64,000 nucleotides of DNA from Micrasema longulum (Eukaryota > Arthropoda > Insecta > Trichoptera > Brachycentridae), in the NCBI GenBank assembly GCA_022494885.1, contig JAGVSM010001309.1, positions 207,520 to 271,519 on the forward strand, in the 5' to 3' direction. Below, piece by piece: positions 11,751 to 22,816 of the stretch. The translations under genes and the position numbers were made by a program. Position 1 is the stretch's first letter. Each line of letters opens with the position of its first letter. The notes below the pieces were generated by a model. It ran no database searches. It saw only the letters and a list, made by a program, of their open reading frames with translations, and was not told the origin of the DNA.

Positions 11751-11793
11751 ACCAGTCTGACGATGTCAGTCACGACGAAACCCGGTCACTGGT
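11751..11793 (+). ncRNA. Hammerhead-ribozyme-like motif
   Basis: Reading 5' to 3': ACCAGT (stem I), CTGACGA (core), T, GTC-loop-GAC (stem II), GAAA (core), then ACCCGGT (tiny stem III) and GTC followed by ACTGGT, which closes stem I. The order and the conserved CUGANGA, GAAA and GUC cleavage-site boxes match a type I hammerhead with a minimal stem III, as known from Penelope-like retroelements and retrozymes. One nucleotide lies between A9 and stem II, which departs from the consensus. Activity is therefore uncertain. Confidence 0.5.
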
Positions 11794-11870
11794 AAAAAAT
11801 GTATAAAATAATTATAAATAAAAGTGGAATAAAACTATAAAGTATTTTTATCTTTTTAAATTATTAAAAA
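11777..11870. repeat. Right arm of the 90-bp inverted repeat (family G)
   Basis: Reverse complement of the left arm with only a few substitutions and short indels. The arms are about 230 bp apart. The hammerhead-like motif sits at the inner end of this arm. The arrangement resembles head-to-head terminal repeats of a Penelope-like element with its interior lost. Confidence 0.85.
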
Positions 11871-11879
11871 TATTCAGGG

Positions 11880-12220
11880 ATTAATTTCCATATCCCAAAT
11901 GTCAGTTGCCTCAAGACTGAGGATCGTAACCACCATGTCGTATTCTGTCGAGATAAGTTCTCCACTTGTATCGGCACACCGTATTTCTGAGAGGTGCCAC
12001 AAACGAAGTGCGTGTTGCAGTTTTGTCTAGTCTAACCGGCGCATGGGAGAGCTTACGACAATCTTCTCCTGGCCATCCTTCTCTCTCCTGGCTGTGACTA
12101 AAATATCAGAGAACTCGTCTTAGGCATAATATGTCTACAGTCTGTTCGACAGCTTTAGTTCCTTTAGAATCAAGCATTAGTACGTTTGGCTGTCCATACC
12201 AGTAGTGAGCAGTGAGTTTT
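11880..12220 (-). pseudogene. Coding-like remnant, family not recognised
   Basis: The minus strand gives a long, ordinary-looking peptide with one frameshift and one stop. In pieces: WYGQPNVLMLDSKGTKAVEQ, TVDILCLRR, then DEFSDILVTARREKDGQEKI, VVSSPMRRLD (stop) TKLQHALRLWHLSEIRCADT, SGELISTEYDMVVTILSLEA. The base composition (higher GC than the flanks) and amino-acid usage support a decayed protein-coding segment. I do not recognise the family. A transposon or a processed host gene is equally possible. Confidence 0.55.
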
Positions 12221-12275
12221 TAGATTGAATTGCTACGAAAGTTCTGATAAAATGTCCATAGCGGTCGTATGGCAC

Positions 12276-12316
12276 ATCCAAATAAAGATCTATTATTTAA
12301 AGATCTTTATTTGGAT
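12276..12316. repeat. Perfect 16-bp hairpin
   Basis: ATCCAAATAAAGATCT at 12276-12291 is followed, after a 9-bp loop, by its exact reverse complement at 12301-12316. Confidence 0.9.
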
Positions 12317-12369
12317 GTAATTCATAACTATTAAAATGTTTTCTAATTTAAAGAAAAACGTCATTGCGC

Positions 12370-12455
12370 AAAACTGAACAACCCGTGAGGACTCGAACTC
12401 TAACCCTAGTTACTAAAAAGCAAACGACCCATCCACACGGCTATTTCATGTACTA
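12370..12455 (-). repeat. tRNA-like SINE head, degraded
   Basis: On the minus strand TAGCCGTGTGGATGG (A-box-like) precedes GGTTAGAGTTCGAGTCCTC (B-box-like) by a plausible distance. No body could be linked to it. Confidence 0.45.
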
Positions 12456-13480
12456 ACCCAGAAGTTAAAAAAGTGATTCACAAAATTGTATTATTCATTA
12501 GCGTACCGATATTTTTCTTATTTGCAACTATTGTAACTTGTCTTGAAATAAAAAAATATTTCTTACTGAACAATGATAAAAACTTAATTATTTTGAAATA
12601 TTTCTTACTGAGTACGATAGGTGGTTCACTAAACAAAACTTACCTTAATAATTGCCTTTTTAGAAAAATTTTTTCATCGATTTTTGATATTACTTTAATA
12701 TTCACGAAACGATGTAAGTTTTACTTTTTATAATTCTTTATGTATATTTACTCTAAACAATATTAAGTATTATTTCACTAGCAACGTTTTCATCATAACT
12801 CTCACTTATTTTTAAAGTTTAAATAGGTACTGAAGACTAACCTGTAATTGAACTGTCATCGTCTGCATAAAAATATTTTATAAAGTGTCTTCGTCGATAA
12901 GGAACACGTTTAGGAAAAAAAAGCATGCATATTATATATTTCTTACAGTAAATTCAACTTAACGTTGTAGATAGAATTGCAGATAAACGTTAACTTTTTC
13001 GGTAAAACGGGCCCAGAGTTTATATCGTCTACTATCTTCCATATTTATAAGGGTATCTTCTGAAACAACATACCCAAATAAAATATCTGTTTGAGTTAAT
13101 ATTTCACATTGTAATCGAATCTGAATGTCTGATATGTTTTATTTTTTGTAAGCTAAAGCGTCTTTCAATTTTAATGTACATCCCAGGTTTTTGTGGTTTA
13201 GCAATACTGAAGATTATGATAATTAATTTATTCCGTCATCGGAGTGTGTACCCAGTTATGCCTAAAATTGACATTTTGAGATACATCAAAAACGAAATTT
13301 TAAAAATACCCACATTCATCTAATTATAATTTTGTTTGTTCATGTGTAACAAATAACAATTCATGTTATTGATTTTAATTTTTTTGTCCAACATGCTGGC
13401 TTATTAACATATTTCATTTCGTATTTTATGAAAAAAGATAGTCTTATTTGAATTTGAACTAAATCAAACTAACTTACTGT
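12456..13480. other. AT-rich sequence, no gene seen
   Basis: An 86-codon open frame at 12473-12733 is dominated by Phe, Leu, Ile and Lys as expected of AT-rich noncoding DNA. No other feature was recognised. Confidence 0.35.
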
Positions 13481-13489
13481 ATTAATTAG

Positions 13490-13640
13490 ATTGAGTTTTT
13501 CTACTAACATTTCTTGATGGATCTGTAGATTAAATATAGTAATAAAAATACGTGTATAAATTAATTCCACTTTTACTTATAATTTTCACCGGTGACTGGG
13601 TTTCATCGTTACCGACATCATCAAACTGGTGTTATTATGA
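13490..13640 (-). repeat. Family G repeat copy with hammerhead-like motif
   Basis: Shares TTTTTCTACTAACATTTCTT and AATTCCACTTTTACTTATAA with the 11.4-kb element. Minus-strand 13630-13587 reads ACCAGT, TTGATGA, T, a GUCG/CGAU stem, GAAACCC, then GTCACCGGTG. The core C3 has become T. Confidence 0.65.
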
Positions 13641-13797
13641 CATACTGTGCTTCTTAACTTAAAATACATACACATAATCCATTAAAAGTAATAATGGGAT
13701 TTATTATTTTTATTCAGTTAATTACAAAAAAACTTTAACAATCAAATACGTTTATTTTGTAATATAATATAATTTTATTATTTCTCTTCATTTTTCA

Positions 13798-14035
13798 GCG
13801 TCTGCCTACCATTCAAGAAGTCTCGAGTTCGATTCCCGACATGATTGATATGAAATATTTATTTAAAAAGGGTGTTTTCACATTAGAATATTTCACAGTC
13901 CCTGAAATGGTAACTGAAGCATAAGACTGATCATCTTGCCTTCAAGCAACAAAAATGATTAAGATACGCTATGATTGGTGTACCAAATCAGTGCCCTATG
14001 CACCACTAGATGCTGAAAGGGAATGATGATGATTA
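13798..14035 (+). repeat. SINE family 1
   Basis: Head with CTGCCTACCATTCAAGAAG and B box GAGTTCGATTCCCGACATG. Body through ATATTTCACAGTCCCTG and AAGACTGATCATCTTGCC. Tail GTGCCCTATGCACCACTAG and GGGAATGATGATGAT. Confidence 0.9.
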
Positions 14036-14697
14036 TATTGAAAGCATTTATTAATATTTCTCTTTTGAAAAAAAAAGAACATTAACATTACTTGTTATTA
14101 TATTTAAATTCTGAAACATTGTTAAGGTACGCTATGCTAGAAGAGGGCATATAAAATGTTTTTAAATCATTACACTAACATTAAGAAAAATGTACATACA
14201 AGTAGTATACGGTGGTATATTCATGTTGGTCAAGGCTGAATGTTTTATTTTTCATGTGTATTTTTCGGACTTAATTTACATGTACCTATTGACGAAAAGG
14301 CGGACTGTAAATGAAAAACGAATTTCATTCAGTTTTCTGATGGGGAAAAATTTGAAGAAAAGATAGGAACATGAAATGGAAACCTACCTTTAATATGATG
14401 TGAATGTTCTTCAATTTTGGGCACTGGATGACATAATGCACTATAAAACGAAACAATGTTTTCAACGACGCACGACAAATCCAATCACTTTTTTTGCTAT
14501 TTTATGTGAAGTAAAAAATGTTTTGTTTTTGTTCTAATTCCGAATTTTCTCATTTTGAATTTCTTCTATCTTGATGTTAGGTAAGTACCATAGATATGGG
14601 TCAAGAGAAAGATGGGAAAGCAAGGTAATCGGCTAGGAATAGTATTGATAAATGCTGTTATTTACTTAACAGTACCAATGTGTGTACAATCCCCAAA

Positions 14698-14900
14698 CAC
14701 CACCATTATCATTCCCCTTTTCCGCAACCGATGGTGCATAGGGCAACGCATCGTACACTGAATTCAGCTTATACCGATCATCTGTTAAATTTGTATAAGG
14801 CGATTAGTCTTACTCTTCGGGTGCTGGTCTTGGAACATTACATATTGCAGTGAAGAACAACATTTTTACTCAATATTTCATGTAAACCTTACTAGAAATT
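14698..14900 (-). repeat. SINE family 1, degraded head
   Basis: Minus-strand copy with the tail (CACCATTATCATTCCCC) at the low-coordinate end and a decayed B box (AGAAATTGAACGCGGGA) at about 14890. Confidence 0.75.
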
Positions 14901-15445
14901 GAACGCGGGAAAGGGATAAATATATCATTTAATTCACTTTAACGATAGATACAGACAGGATAACAGCATATTTAAACATAAATAATAAAAAAAATGCAAG
15001 TTAATATTTTAAATAAGGCCTGCTATTATTTGTATAAGTTTTTCTAAGTTGTTAAATCGTATTTTATTCGCTCTTTTCCAATGTTTTGAAACCTATAACA
15101 GTGTTTTCCGTCAGTGTTGATGTTATTTTGTAATGGGATATGAAACGTCGGGAAAGAGTGCGAACAGCACACGGCACAATAACCCAGAAAAACTCATTGT
15201 GCATCTGAACGGCCGTAAAAATCTATGAAATTTGTTTTTCGTTTGTTTATTTGTAATTATAAGAGAATTTATCAGAACAATATTTTTTTTATATTAAGAT
15301 GTCACATTACAAGTTTTTTTTTCTTTCCATATAAGGAAGGGTCAAAAGAAAAAAAAACTAAATTCACATCATATCGTATTTTCTTATGATTATTTTTTTA
15401 ATAAATAATGTTAGTTATTAATAATGCGAAAATTATTTTTTACAG
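14901..15445. other. Upstream flank of the first NHA coding exon
   Basis: Includes a mildly GC-rich patch at about 15110-15220 (CCGTCAGTGTTGATG, AACGTCGGGAAAGAGTGCGAA) that could hold a promoter or noncoding first exon, but no donor site is convincing. A polypyrimidine tract ending TTTTTTACAG precedes the coding exon. Confidence 0.35.
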
Positions 15446-15592
15446 GCACATTGAAGTAATCAACATGTCGGCCATAAAAGAATACCCTTTTGAAGAAACT
15501 CCTGTGACGGCCCAGCCAGTAGGAAGAAAAGTTTCTATAGTCACAGAACCTATGGACTCTAGAAATGGATATGATAATTATGGATTTGACAG
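15446..15592 (+). CDS. SLC9B2-like: NHA coding exon 1 (start codon at 15465)
   Basis: Acceptor TTTTTTACAG at 15436-15445. The ATG at 15465 has an insect-like context (CAACATGTC). It encodes residues 1-42 plus two bases of an Arg codon and ends at AG|GTAAAT. The exon begins with 19 noncoding bases, so this ATG sits in an internal exon and the transcript start lies further upstream. The peptide (MSAIKEYPFEETP...) is hydrophilic, with no signal peptide. Confidence 0.85.
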
Positions 15593-16340
15593 GTAAATAC
15601 AAATATTAAATTTATTTGTTTATTTTTATTTTTATTTATTTATTTACTATCATATTATCAATATAAAATTATACATTTTTACAAAGTTACTTTGACTATC
15701 TATCTAGGGTTATTTACCCCGTTCTAAGCCAGTCACAAAAACATATATGATAAACAGTAATCAATACATAGAAAAATAATTTAAGGTATTGGACACAGTA
15801 AAAAACATTGTTAAACATGTATTAAAAACATAGTAAAAAATATAATAAAGACGTATTTAAAAGCATATTTTAAAACCCAGTAAATACGTTCTAAAATAAA
15901 AAATACATAGGAAGACATGGTAAAAAACATAGCAAAATACATATTTATGTGTATATATGTATATGTGTATTGCAAAAAACATATTTTTTTATAAAAACGT
16001 AGTAAAAAGAAAAACCATTAAAAACAGAGTAAAAAGTTATGAAGATCTTCAACAATTCAATAAATTTATCAGTTTTTTTAAAAGTTAAAAATGAGTTCTT
16101 TTTCCATTGAGCTTTTTTTACATCGCAACAGGCCATTAAAGTGAAAAGAACTTTTAAGTGAACTCACCGGGAATCAAACCCGAAACCCTCGTAATTACTT
16201 GAACGCTGTGTTCAGAGGCAAATTTGTAATACGAGTATTATGCACTGTATACCGTGTCTGTGTGTGAAATATAACCAAGTCCCAGGTATGTGATTTTGAC
16301 TCGATAATTATTGTCCGGTAAAATACAAAAAAAAATTGAG
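15593..16340. other. Intron 1, 5' part: AT-rich with a SINE trace
   Basis: Low-complexity repeats of the type ACATAGTAAAAAACAT at 15790-16030. At 16163-16215 GGGAATCAAACCCGAAACCC is a minus-strand tRNA-like B-box region of a decayed SINE. Confidence 0.4.
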
Positions 16341-16344
16341 TGGA

Positions 16345-16445
16345 GATATTTTCGCCCCGTAATGTAGTGGTAAGTGCGTTTACAAACTATGATTTAGGTC
16401 CCTGGTATTCGAATCTTGGTATAGTCAACATGAAACTTAAATTTT
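16345..16445 (+). repeat. tRNA-like SINE head
   Basis: CCCCGTAATGTAGTGGTAAG (A-box region) is followed by GGTATTCGAATCTTGG (B box) and ATGAAAC. It resembles the SINE heads in this window but the body is not clear. Confidence 0.5.
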
Positions 16446-16479
16446 AAAAGTCTTAAATATTTAGAAAGCGTTTCTCTGT

Positions 16480-16765
16480 TATTGGTTGTGTCCAGACTCT
16501 ACTCCGGAATATCTAAGGGAACTATGCATTCCAGATAAACTAGCTGACAGACGTCTTACGCTTATATCAGCTACATCTACGGCGAGAGGAAAAGTTATTA
16601 TACCTCTACGCAAACAACGCACTAAATTCTGTGAACGCGCCTTTGCGGTCGCAGGCCCTATGGCATGGAATGCTCTCCCAGCAGAGAGGCGAGGCTGTGA
16701 TAGTGAAGTGATGTTTCGGAAAAAAACTTAAAACCCACTTGTTCTCTAAATCATTTCAATAAATT
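16480..16765 (+). pseudogene. LINE C-terminal tail (CR1/L2-like)
   Basis: The frame gives TPEYLRELCIP, then RGKVIIPLRKQRTKF, CERAFAVAGPMAWNALPAE, and a final block resembling FRKKLKTHLF across a one-base shift (about 16718-16745). The pattern 'PxYL...L..P', 'RSFAVxGPxxWNxLP', 'F...LKTHLF' is the standard C-terminus of CR1/L2-type LINEs. It is a short 3' fragment inside NHA intron 1. Confidence 0.85.
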
Positions 16766-16769
16766 CGTA

Positions 16770-17460
16770 GCATGTGATAACAAAATAAATTGTTTTACTT
16801 AAATTACAAAATTAAAGGTCTCAATTAAATAGATTTATCTATAGAATCACTTTTTACAGCGCCCTTGATATTACGAAAATCCATGATAATAACAATAGTC
16901 CGTCTACTATCAAGTGAAGGAATGTCTCGATTGGATATAAAAAAATGTATGTAAATGATCTTCTTGATGCTTGGCAATCGCGATAGGAATCTTCCCCTTC
17001 AGGAAGGGTTACCTTTCTTTTTTTCCCTTCAATCTGTCAGCGCTTAAATCTTCTTAGATTATCTCTGACCACCGAACTACGCAGTTTTTACTAGGCCATG
17101 GTAAATTTAATAAAAAATAATCATTTGTTTTTAATATTGTTTATCCTTGTCTGTGCTGCTACAGGTATCCTAATCAATCTTCTGAACATGTCCTGTGGTC
17201 TCGTCTCTTTCCCCCTCTATATGATTATCAAATGGAGCTTCTCGTTACTATCCGTAGCCCTTTTATAGACCCTGTGGATATACAGATCTGGTGGCTTCCT
17301 AAAATAATTTCAACGGCTTAAAAAGTTTTGTTTTAATTTCGACGAATTGATCACGACCAATCAATTTAATCCCAGTCAGTGAAGAGTTCACTTTCTTATT
17401 TTTCTTAATCCAATAAAGCGCATACAATATACTTCTCGATTACGTTTTTTCAGCATAAAG
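16770..17460. other. Intron 1 sequence, no clear feature
   Basis: A locally GC-richer stretch at 17140-17310 may be old repeat material but no family was recognised. Confidence 0.3.
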
Positions 17461-17464
17461 CTGC

Positions 17465-17695
17465 TTAGGCTACCAGATTACAGAGATCTCCTTTGAGCAG
17501 CTTTTCTTGATCGGTAACGAGCAATTTTTCCGTGTATGTGGGCACCGCCGAGAAAACCATGTCCTCAAATGCAGTGTGCGGTGTGGCAAAAATGGTGGCC
17601 AAGCTGCTATATTTTATTGTCTGGACTAACGATTCAGATTTTAATTTCAGCTTGAATTTAATAAAGAAATCGAAAATGTTTGGCTCGTGAGGCAA
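17465..17695 (-). pseudogene. Possible coding remnant, unknown family
   Basis: A 76-codon minus-strand frame with balanced amino-acid usage (MPHEPNIFDFFIKFK..., ...AFEDMVFSAVPTYTE..., ...KLLKGDLCNLVA). It is more protein-like than the AT-rich chance frames nearby, but I cannot assign it. It could be a transposon fragment. Confidence 0.3.
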
Positions 17696-17699
17696 GATG

Positions 17700-18485
17700 T
17701 TAAATAAGTTAATTCCTTAATATATTGAGTGTTAACACAATAAGTTTTCTCCATTTTTTTCGAAACAAAAAATACAACAAATTTTTCAATAACGAATTGT
17801 TCTAATAAAATTTCTCCTTTATTCCCTCGATTAATGGGAACAAAATTGTCGAAAATGCTTACTTTCGTCTACTTGAAATTCCATTTCGAAGGCTTTTTTA
17901 ATCAGTTAAAATATTCATTGTAATATAAAAGCAAATACTATTTTTTGTGGAGCAGACAATTTTCTTACGTATTACGTTTGTTTTACTTTTAACGCTCAAT
18001 TAATTGGAAAAAGTTGCACACACTATGTGTTAACACCTATTACTGTGATGCTATTTTTAATAACTGAAGTCAATAATAAATATAATAAAATGTTTGGTAA
18101 TATCTTTACGATCCATCTCACTAAACGACATAATCTTAAATAAGCTAGTAACTCCATATGAAAAATTATATTGTACTCGTAAATACAAACACATTTTGTT
18201 TTGGTTTACTAACGACTCAAGAATCGTGATCATCATATTGAGGGCTCAAATAAAAATCATGGTCAATATTTTTTAACACTATTTGCAAACTAGGCAACGA
18301 AATCAACAAAATAAGATTTTTAGAGAGATAATGAAACTTTTTTTGAAGAGTGGGAAGTGGACGGTACACCGTATTTAAAGTTATCAATTAAACAACTTGG
18401 TGAGGACAACATTAAAAATCATTTGATTTATTTAACACTTTATACACATACAATTTAAGAGCAGGTATATTGCCTTAATGCAATT
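17700..18485. other. Intron 1 sequence, no feature seen
   Basis: AT-rich. No coding-like frame or known repeat was found. Confidence 0.35.
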
Positions 18486-18489
18486 TTTT

Positions 18490-18795
18490 CCTATATGCCC
18501 AAACTGTTCAGTTTGAGGAAATTACAAGTACTTGGACATATTCTAGGAAATTATGCGGAATCTTTTTATTTTGTACAAAAAATAAAACAAAAATTAACTA
18601 AAAATTTACACTATACTATGAATAAAGGAGAGAAGAGGAGATGGAAAAGAAAGAAGAAGAAGGAAGGAACTACTCAAACATTAAGATGGTGACATTTCAA
18701 TCTTGATTTAAATCTAAATAAAAAGGGGGCGTCTCTTACATTGGTGGATAGATTATTCAACAATCGAGCAGCTACTTCTGTGAAAAAGAAGGCAA
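18490..18795 (+). repeat. Interspersed repeat family F
   Basis: Matches the reverse complement of about 39860-40125: shared pieces include GAGCAGCTACT, GGTGGATAGATTATTC, TTTCAATCTTGATTTAAA and GAGAAGAGGAGATGG. No coding content is evident. Confidence 0.7.
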
Positions 18796-18799
18796 ATTC

Positions 18800-19730
18800 A
18801 AATGCTGCAAATCAAATAAACTTTAAATAAAAATATCATCTTTCAGCTTTTCTTAGATCTCTTTGTCATCAACACAGTGTAGGATGAATATGGATTGGCA
18901 TGGGTTAGCTCAAAGTCTCATACGAGTATATTCATCGTCTTCTAGAATATATTGTATACAATTAATTAATTACTCTTGTTTGTCTTTGCTACATAGTTTT
19001 ATGTTCTTTTTGTTCAATTTCTTGTACATATGTTTCTTCATATAACTGTTGTGATGGGAAAATATCACTGTAAAAGTCTATAAAATACTGTCCAGTAAAG
19101 AAAAAAAGTTCTAGCTAATTATTAGTAGCATTAAAAATATTTTAAAACTTGTAATTTTAAATTGCCGCAAAAACCGTCATTCCATGAGCTACGCCGCTAA
19201 AACGTTACGTTTCATGTTTATTTGTTCCTGATTATTCAAATTTGTTTAGAGCATTGTCACAAATCTTGACGCCATAACTACCAAGGCCAAACATGTCGTG
19301 TTTTTCGAGCAACGTATTTTTATTAAATTTCTTTTTTACATTTATTTATGAAAACTTTTCTCCACAATACCCATATTGATTTTGAAAATACAATTAAATA
19401 TTCTAAGTCCATTTCATATTTTTTATCGGTATTAGTAATATACGATATTTCCCTATTCGCTTAGGCTGTATAAAATAAATTAATCATGCTGCATAAAGTT
19501 CTGAATTGGTACTCCAATCGCAGCATAAATCTTTATATATATATATATTATTTATGAGATGAAGCCAAGAAGTCCATGGCTAATGTTGTCAGTCAAGGTA
19601 CTGTTCAAAAATTTGTAATATTATTCAATTTGTTACTGAAAATTCTTTGCAAAAGTTGATTGTATTTTAGTATAATGAAAATACGAGACCGCAGATGTAG
19701 CAAAAGCGATAAAACCGGTAAATGGTTATT
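18800..19730. other. Intron 1 sequence, microsatellite only
   Basis: A short TATATATATATATA tract lies near 19533-19548. Nothing else was recognised. Confidence 0.35.
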
Positions 19731-19732
19731 TA

Positions 19733-19973
19733 ATATCATCATCATTCCCTTTCCACTCCTAATGGTGCATAAGGTACTGCATTGGTATATCATTTCTGTT
19801 ACAAAATGGTAAAATAATCAGTCGTAAGCTTGAGGTACAAGTCCAGGGACTATGAAATATTCTATTGTGAAAACACCCTTTTAAATAAATATTTTATAAC
19901 AACCATGTCGGGAATCGAACCCGAGACCTCTTGCGTGGTAGGTAAACGTTCTGATCACTATACTTCGAGGCCA
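19733..19973 (-). repeat. SINE family 1, near full length
   Basis: Tail ATCATCATCATTCCCTTTCC at the low end. Head GGGAATCGAACCCGAGACC (minus-strand B box) at about 19911-19929, then GGCCTCG-type start at 19972. Confidence 0.9.
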
Positions 19974-20320
19974 ACAATTTTAAATTTATGGATTGAAGAA
20001 TTAATCGTCTTTTATTTCTATGATAAAATATCTATATAACTCTATCCCCACGTGAATATTTTTAAAAAAAAACTGTGTTATAAAATTTTTAATAATTCTA
20101 ATGCATTAGGTTTTTGTTATGTTATATGCAACAACTAAGGGGAAAAAAAACAAAATGACATAAACAGACGTAGAACGACAGCAAAATAAAATATCAAAAT
20201 TAGTATATGATCGCTTTTATTTAACACTAACTGAATAACTTTTTTATAAAACTAAACAATTAAACGTAACCAATCTTTTCAAACTAGAATCTTTTAAAAT
20301 CTTTAAAGACCTATAAATAT
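19974..20320. other. Intron 1 sequence, no feature seen
   Basis: AT-rich, nothing recognised. Confidence 0.3.
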
Positions 20321-20324
20321 TAAC

Positions 20325-20500
20325 AGACTCGGAGAAAACACGAAAATATCGAAACAATATCACATACAACATTCTAAAACAAGACAAGGACAGTCGAGAC
20401 TGATAAACCGGGGACTGAAATTATACAATCAACTATCAAACAAAACGAAACAAAAGACTTAGACAACTTTTACAAAAGATATTTTAAAAATAATCATTTT
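20325..20500 (+). pseudogene. Possible LINE C-terminal fragment
   Basis: After frame changes the segment reads KTRKYRNNITYNILKQDK then QSRLINRGLKLYNQLSNKTK and LDNFYKRYFKN, like the C-terminal 'N.R......G..LYN.LP......F.K.L' block of RT elements. Low GC makes this tentative. Confidence 0.4.
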
Positions 20501-20704
20501 TAAAAGGTATGAATGAAAAAAAAAAATTTTTGTTAAATTAATGTAACCATTCGTTAGGGTAAAGAAAATGATTTTCAAATTAAAGAACAGATATTTCAAA
20601 TAATAAAACATGGCGTTGTAAAATCACTTTTATATAATATATATCTCTTTTAACAAACTAATACATTTTATGTTCTTATTATGATCTACCTAAATATTAT
20701 TTTT

Positions 20705-20740
20705 TTTTGTCTATTTTCAACGAGTTGTACATGTATTGTT
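20705..20740 (-). repeat. SINE family 2 tail fragment
   Basis: CTATTTTCAACGAGTTGTA is the tail of family 2. It is interrupted by the SINE family 1 copy that starts at about 20741. A matching head piece (CGGAACCACAGCCCGAT) resumes at about 20990, which suggests that family 1 inserted into family 2. Confidence 0.6.
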
Positions 20741-20980
20741 GGCCTCGTGGTGTAATGGTCAGCGCGTTTGCCTACCATTCGAAAGGTATCTGGTTCGATT
20801 CCCGACATGGTTGAAATGAAATATTTCTTTGAAGGGGTGTTTTTACACTAGGATATTTTATAGTCCCTGGACTGGTACCTGACGCGTAAGACTGATCACC
20901 TTACTTTCATGTAACAAAAATGATCAAGATTCGCCTTGATTAGTGAACCAATGCAGTGCCCTATGCAACATTAGATCTGC
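20741..20980 (+). repeat. SINE family 1, near full length
   Basis: GGCCTCGTGGTGTAATGGTC (A box), GGTTCGATTCCCGACATGG (B box), body TAGTCCCTGGACTGGTACC, then GTGCCCTATGCAACATTAG. This is a good reference copy of the family. Confidence 0.93.
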
Positions 20981-20984
20981 AACG

Positions 20985-21690
20985 CTACCACGGAACCACA
21001 GCCCGATTAAAATACTTCATGTCAACCTTAGCTGGATCAAACCTGGGACACGGACGCGGACAGCAGTAAAACGTGCTTTGCACTAGAATAAATCTAAAAA
21101 TTCAGCAAACGTGTATTCAAAAGTTTTGTTAAGTAATCGTCTGAGATGCTTTTATGCATATTGAATAAGTTACTTAAAATGCATACGGTGCTATTTAAGC
21201 AAATGGAAAAGTAATCAAGGAAGAGAGACTTAGGGGAATGCAAATGCAATTTAATTAAAAGTATTACAAGGATAACATCTCTGTTGTGGAACAAATACAG
21301 AGAAAAACTTTGCTATTAACATTAAAAAATAAGGAAAAGATTTTCATTTCCTTTTCACTATCGTTATTTATAATTAGTCTACTTGCAAACCGGTTTCCCC
21401 CCAAGCATAATATATGTAGTAGATACAGAAAATAACTAACAAATTTTATTCAGAATAACAAAAAAAGACGATTGTTTTGCTTTGTACTTTATCACCCGCC
21501 ATCATTGTTTTCAGTATTTTCGTTGGTGAAATGCAATTTCACACTTCCACTTTCCTTTATGTATCCTCTACCACTCTTTGTAACTTTTCTTATTTTCCCT
21601 TCCCACTAACTTATTTCTTTCTCATCACTTCTTTTCTTTTTATTTGTCGATACTGTTTTATTTTTTTACTGCTTAAATCGTAACTTTACA
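20985..21690. other. Intron 1 sequence, no gene seen
   Basis: After the probable SINE family 2 head piece the region is AT-rich, without recognised features. Confidence 0.35.
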
Positions 21691-21697
21691 AACGTAA

Positions 21698-21900
21698 ATT
21701 GGCGTCGCGGGTTTGATTCCCGCCAGTTGCAAGAAAAAAATCCAAGAAAGATTTTTTTCTCGATTGGTCTGGGTGATGTGGTGTATTTTTATTACCTCCT
21801 TCCATATCTCCTCTATCCCACCTGCTGACAAGCCTCAAAATAGAGGTAAAACGGGTTATTCCTTGTTATTGATTTCAAATGTTACGCTATCCTTAGAATA
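21698..21900 (+). repeat. tRNA-derived SINE, family 4
   Basis: GGCGTCGCGGGTTTGATTCC (B box) then GCCAGTTGCAAGAAAAAAAT, body GGTCTGGGTGATGTGGTGTA, CCTTCCATATCTCCTC and a tail around GGGTTATTCCTTG. The A-box end is missing here but present in the 45.7-kb copy. Confidence 0.8.
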
Positions 21901-22237
21901 AAGATTACCCTTTCAAAGCTTTAAAAAAATTAAAAGAAAATTAAAATTGTGGGAGAAATAATGCGTTCAAAGAATAAAAAAGCTTTAAATGTGATTATCT
22001 CGAAACTTGTTTTAATTACTAAATGCATTCTGTCAGCCTCGATATTAGTATTTTAATCTACACTCCTTTTTGTGTTCTTAATAAAATTATAATATTTTAA
22101 CTTAAATTCCATTAGAATATAACGTTAAGAAATTTCAGTTGGTGCGATGTTTTTTTTTGACATTTCAACAAAAATAACATTGAATTGTTCGACCAAACTT
22201 CTCTCGATAACAGAACATTAAAAAAAACATTATCTTA

Positions 22238-22418
22238 ATCATTCTTCTTACATGAAGGTACTTAAAATGATTAGACTTACCCTACAGGTACCAGCCAAGG
22301 ACTTTTTAAATTTCATCTGTACAAACACCTTTTAAAAAAAAAAATCATATCATGTGGGAATAGAAACCGAGATCTCTTTCATGGCAAACAATCGCGTTGA
22401 CCACTAGACGGACGAAAT
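22238..22418 (-). repeat. SINE family 1
   Basis: Contains TACATGAAGGTACTTAAAAT, AGGTACCAGCCAAGGACT and a degraded minus-strand B box (GTGGGAATAGAAACCGAGATC). It lies head to head with the next copy. Confidence 0.75.
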
Positions 22419-22479
22419 AAGTAAACGTATTTTGAGTATTGGCTTGATTAGTGTAATCGACTTGTTGACTTCTTTTAAA

Positions 22480-22675
22480 TTACCGCTTTTGGCTATCATT
22501 TTTGAGATCCCGGGTTCATTTGCCGGGCAAGCTTGATATGAAATATTTACTTGATGGGTGGTTTTCCACTTCAATATTTAACGGTTTCTGAACTGGCTCC
22601 AAAAGCCTAAGACTGATATCTTATATTTTTGCATATGACAAATAAACACTGCGATTGAAATACCAATGCACTTTT
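22480..22675 (+). repeat. SINE family 1, degraded
   Basis: CCGGGTTCATTTGCCGGGCA (B-box region), ATGAAATATTTACTTGA, then CCTAAGACTGATATCTTA. It forms an opposed pair with the copy at 22238-22418. Confidence 0.65.
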
Positions 22676-22816
22676 TTTAACAATGGTGATATTTTTATTT
22701 TACTATCGATTTTTAAGAATATATAACTAATGGAACGTATGCAACTAGAAGTTAATAGAAAAAAAATGTCACATTGAAAGCTACAGCATGTTTTTTACTT
22801 TTTAATTATTTTTCAG

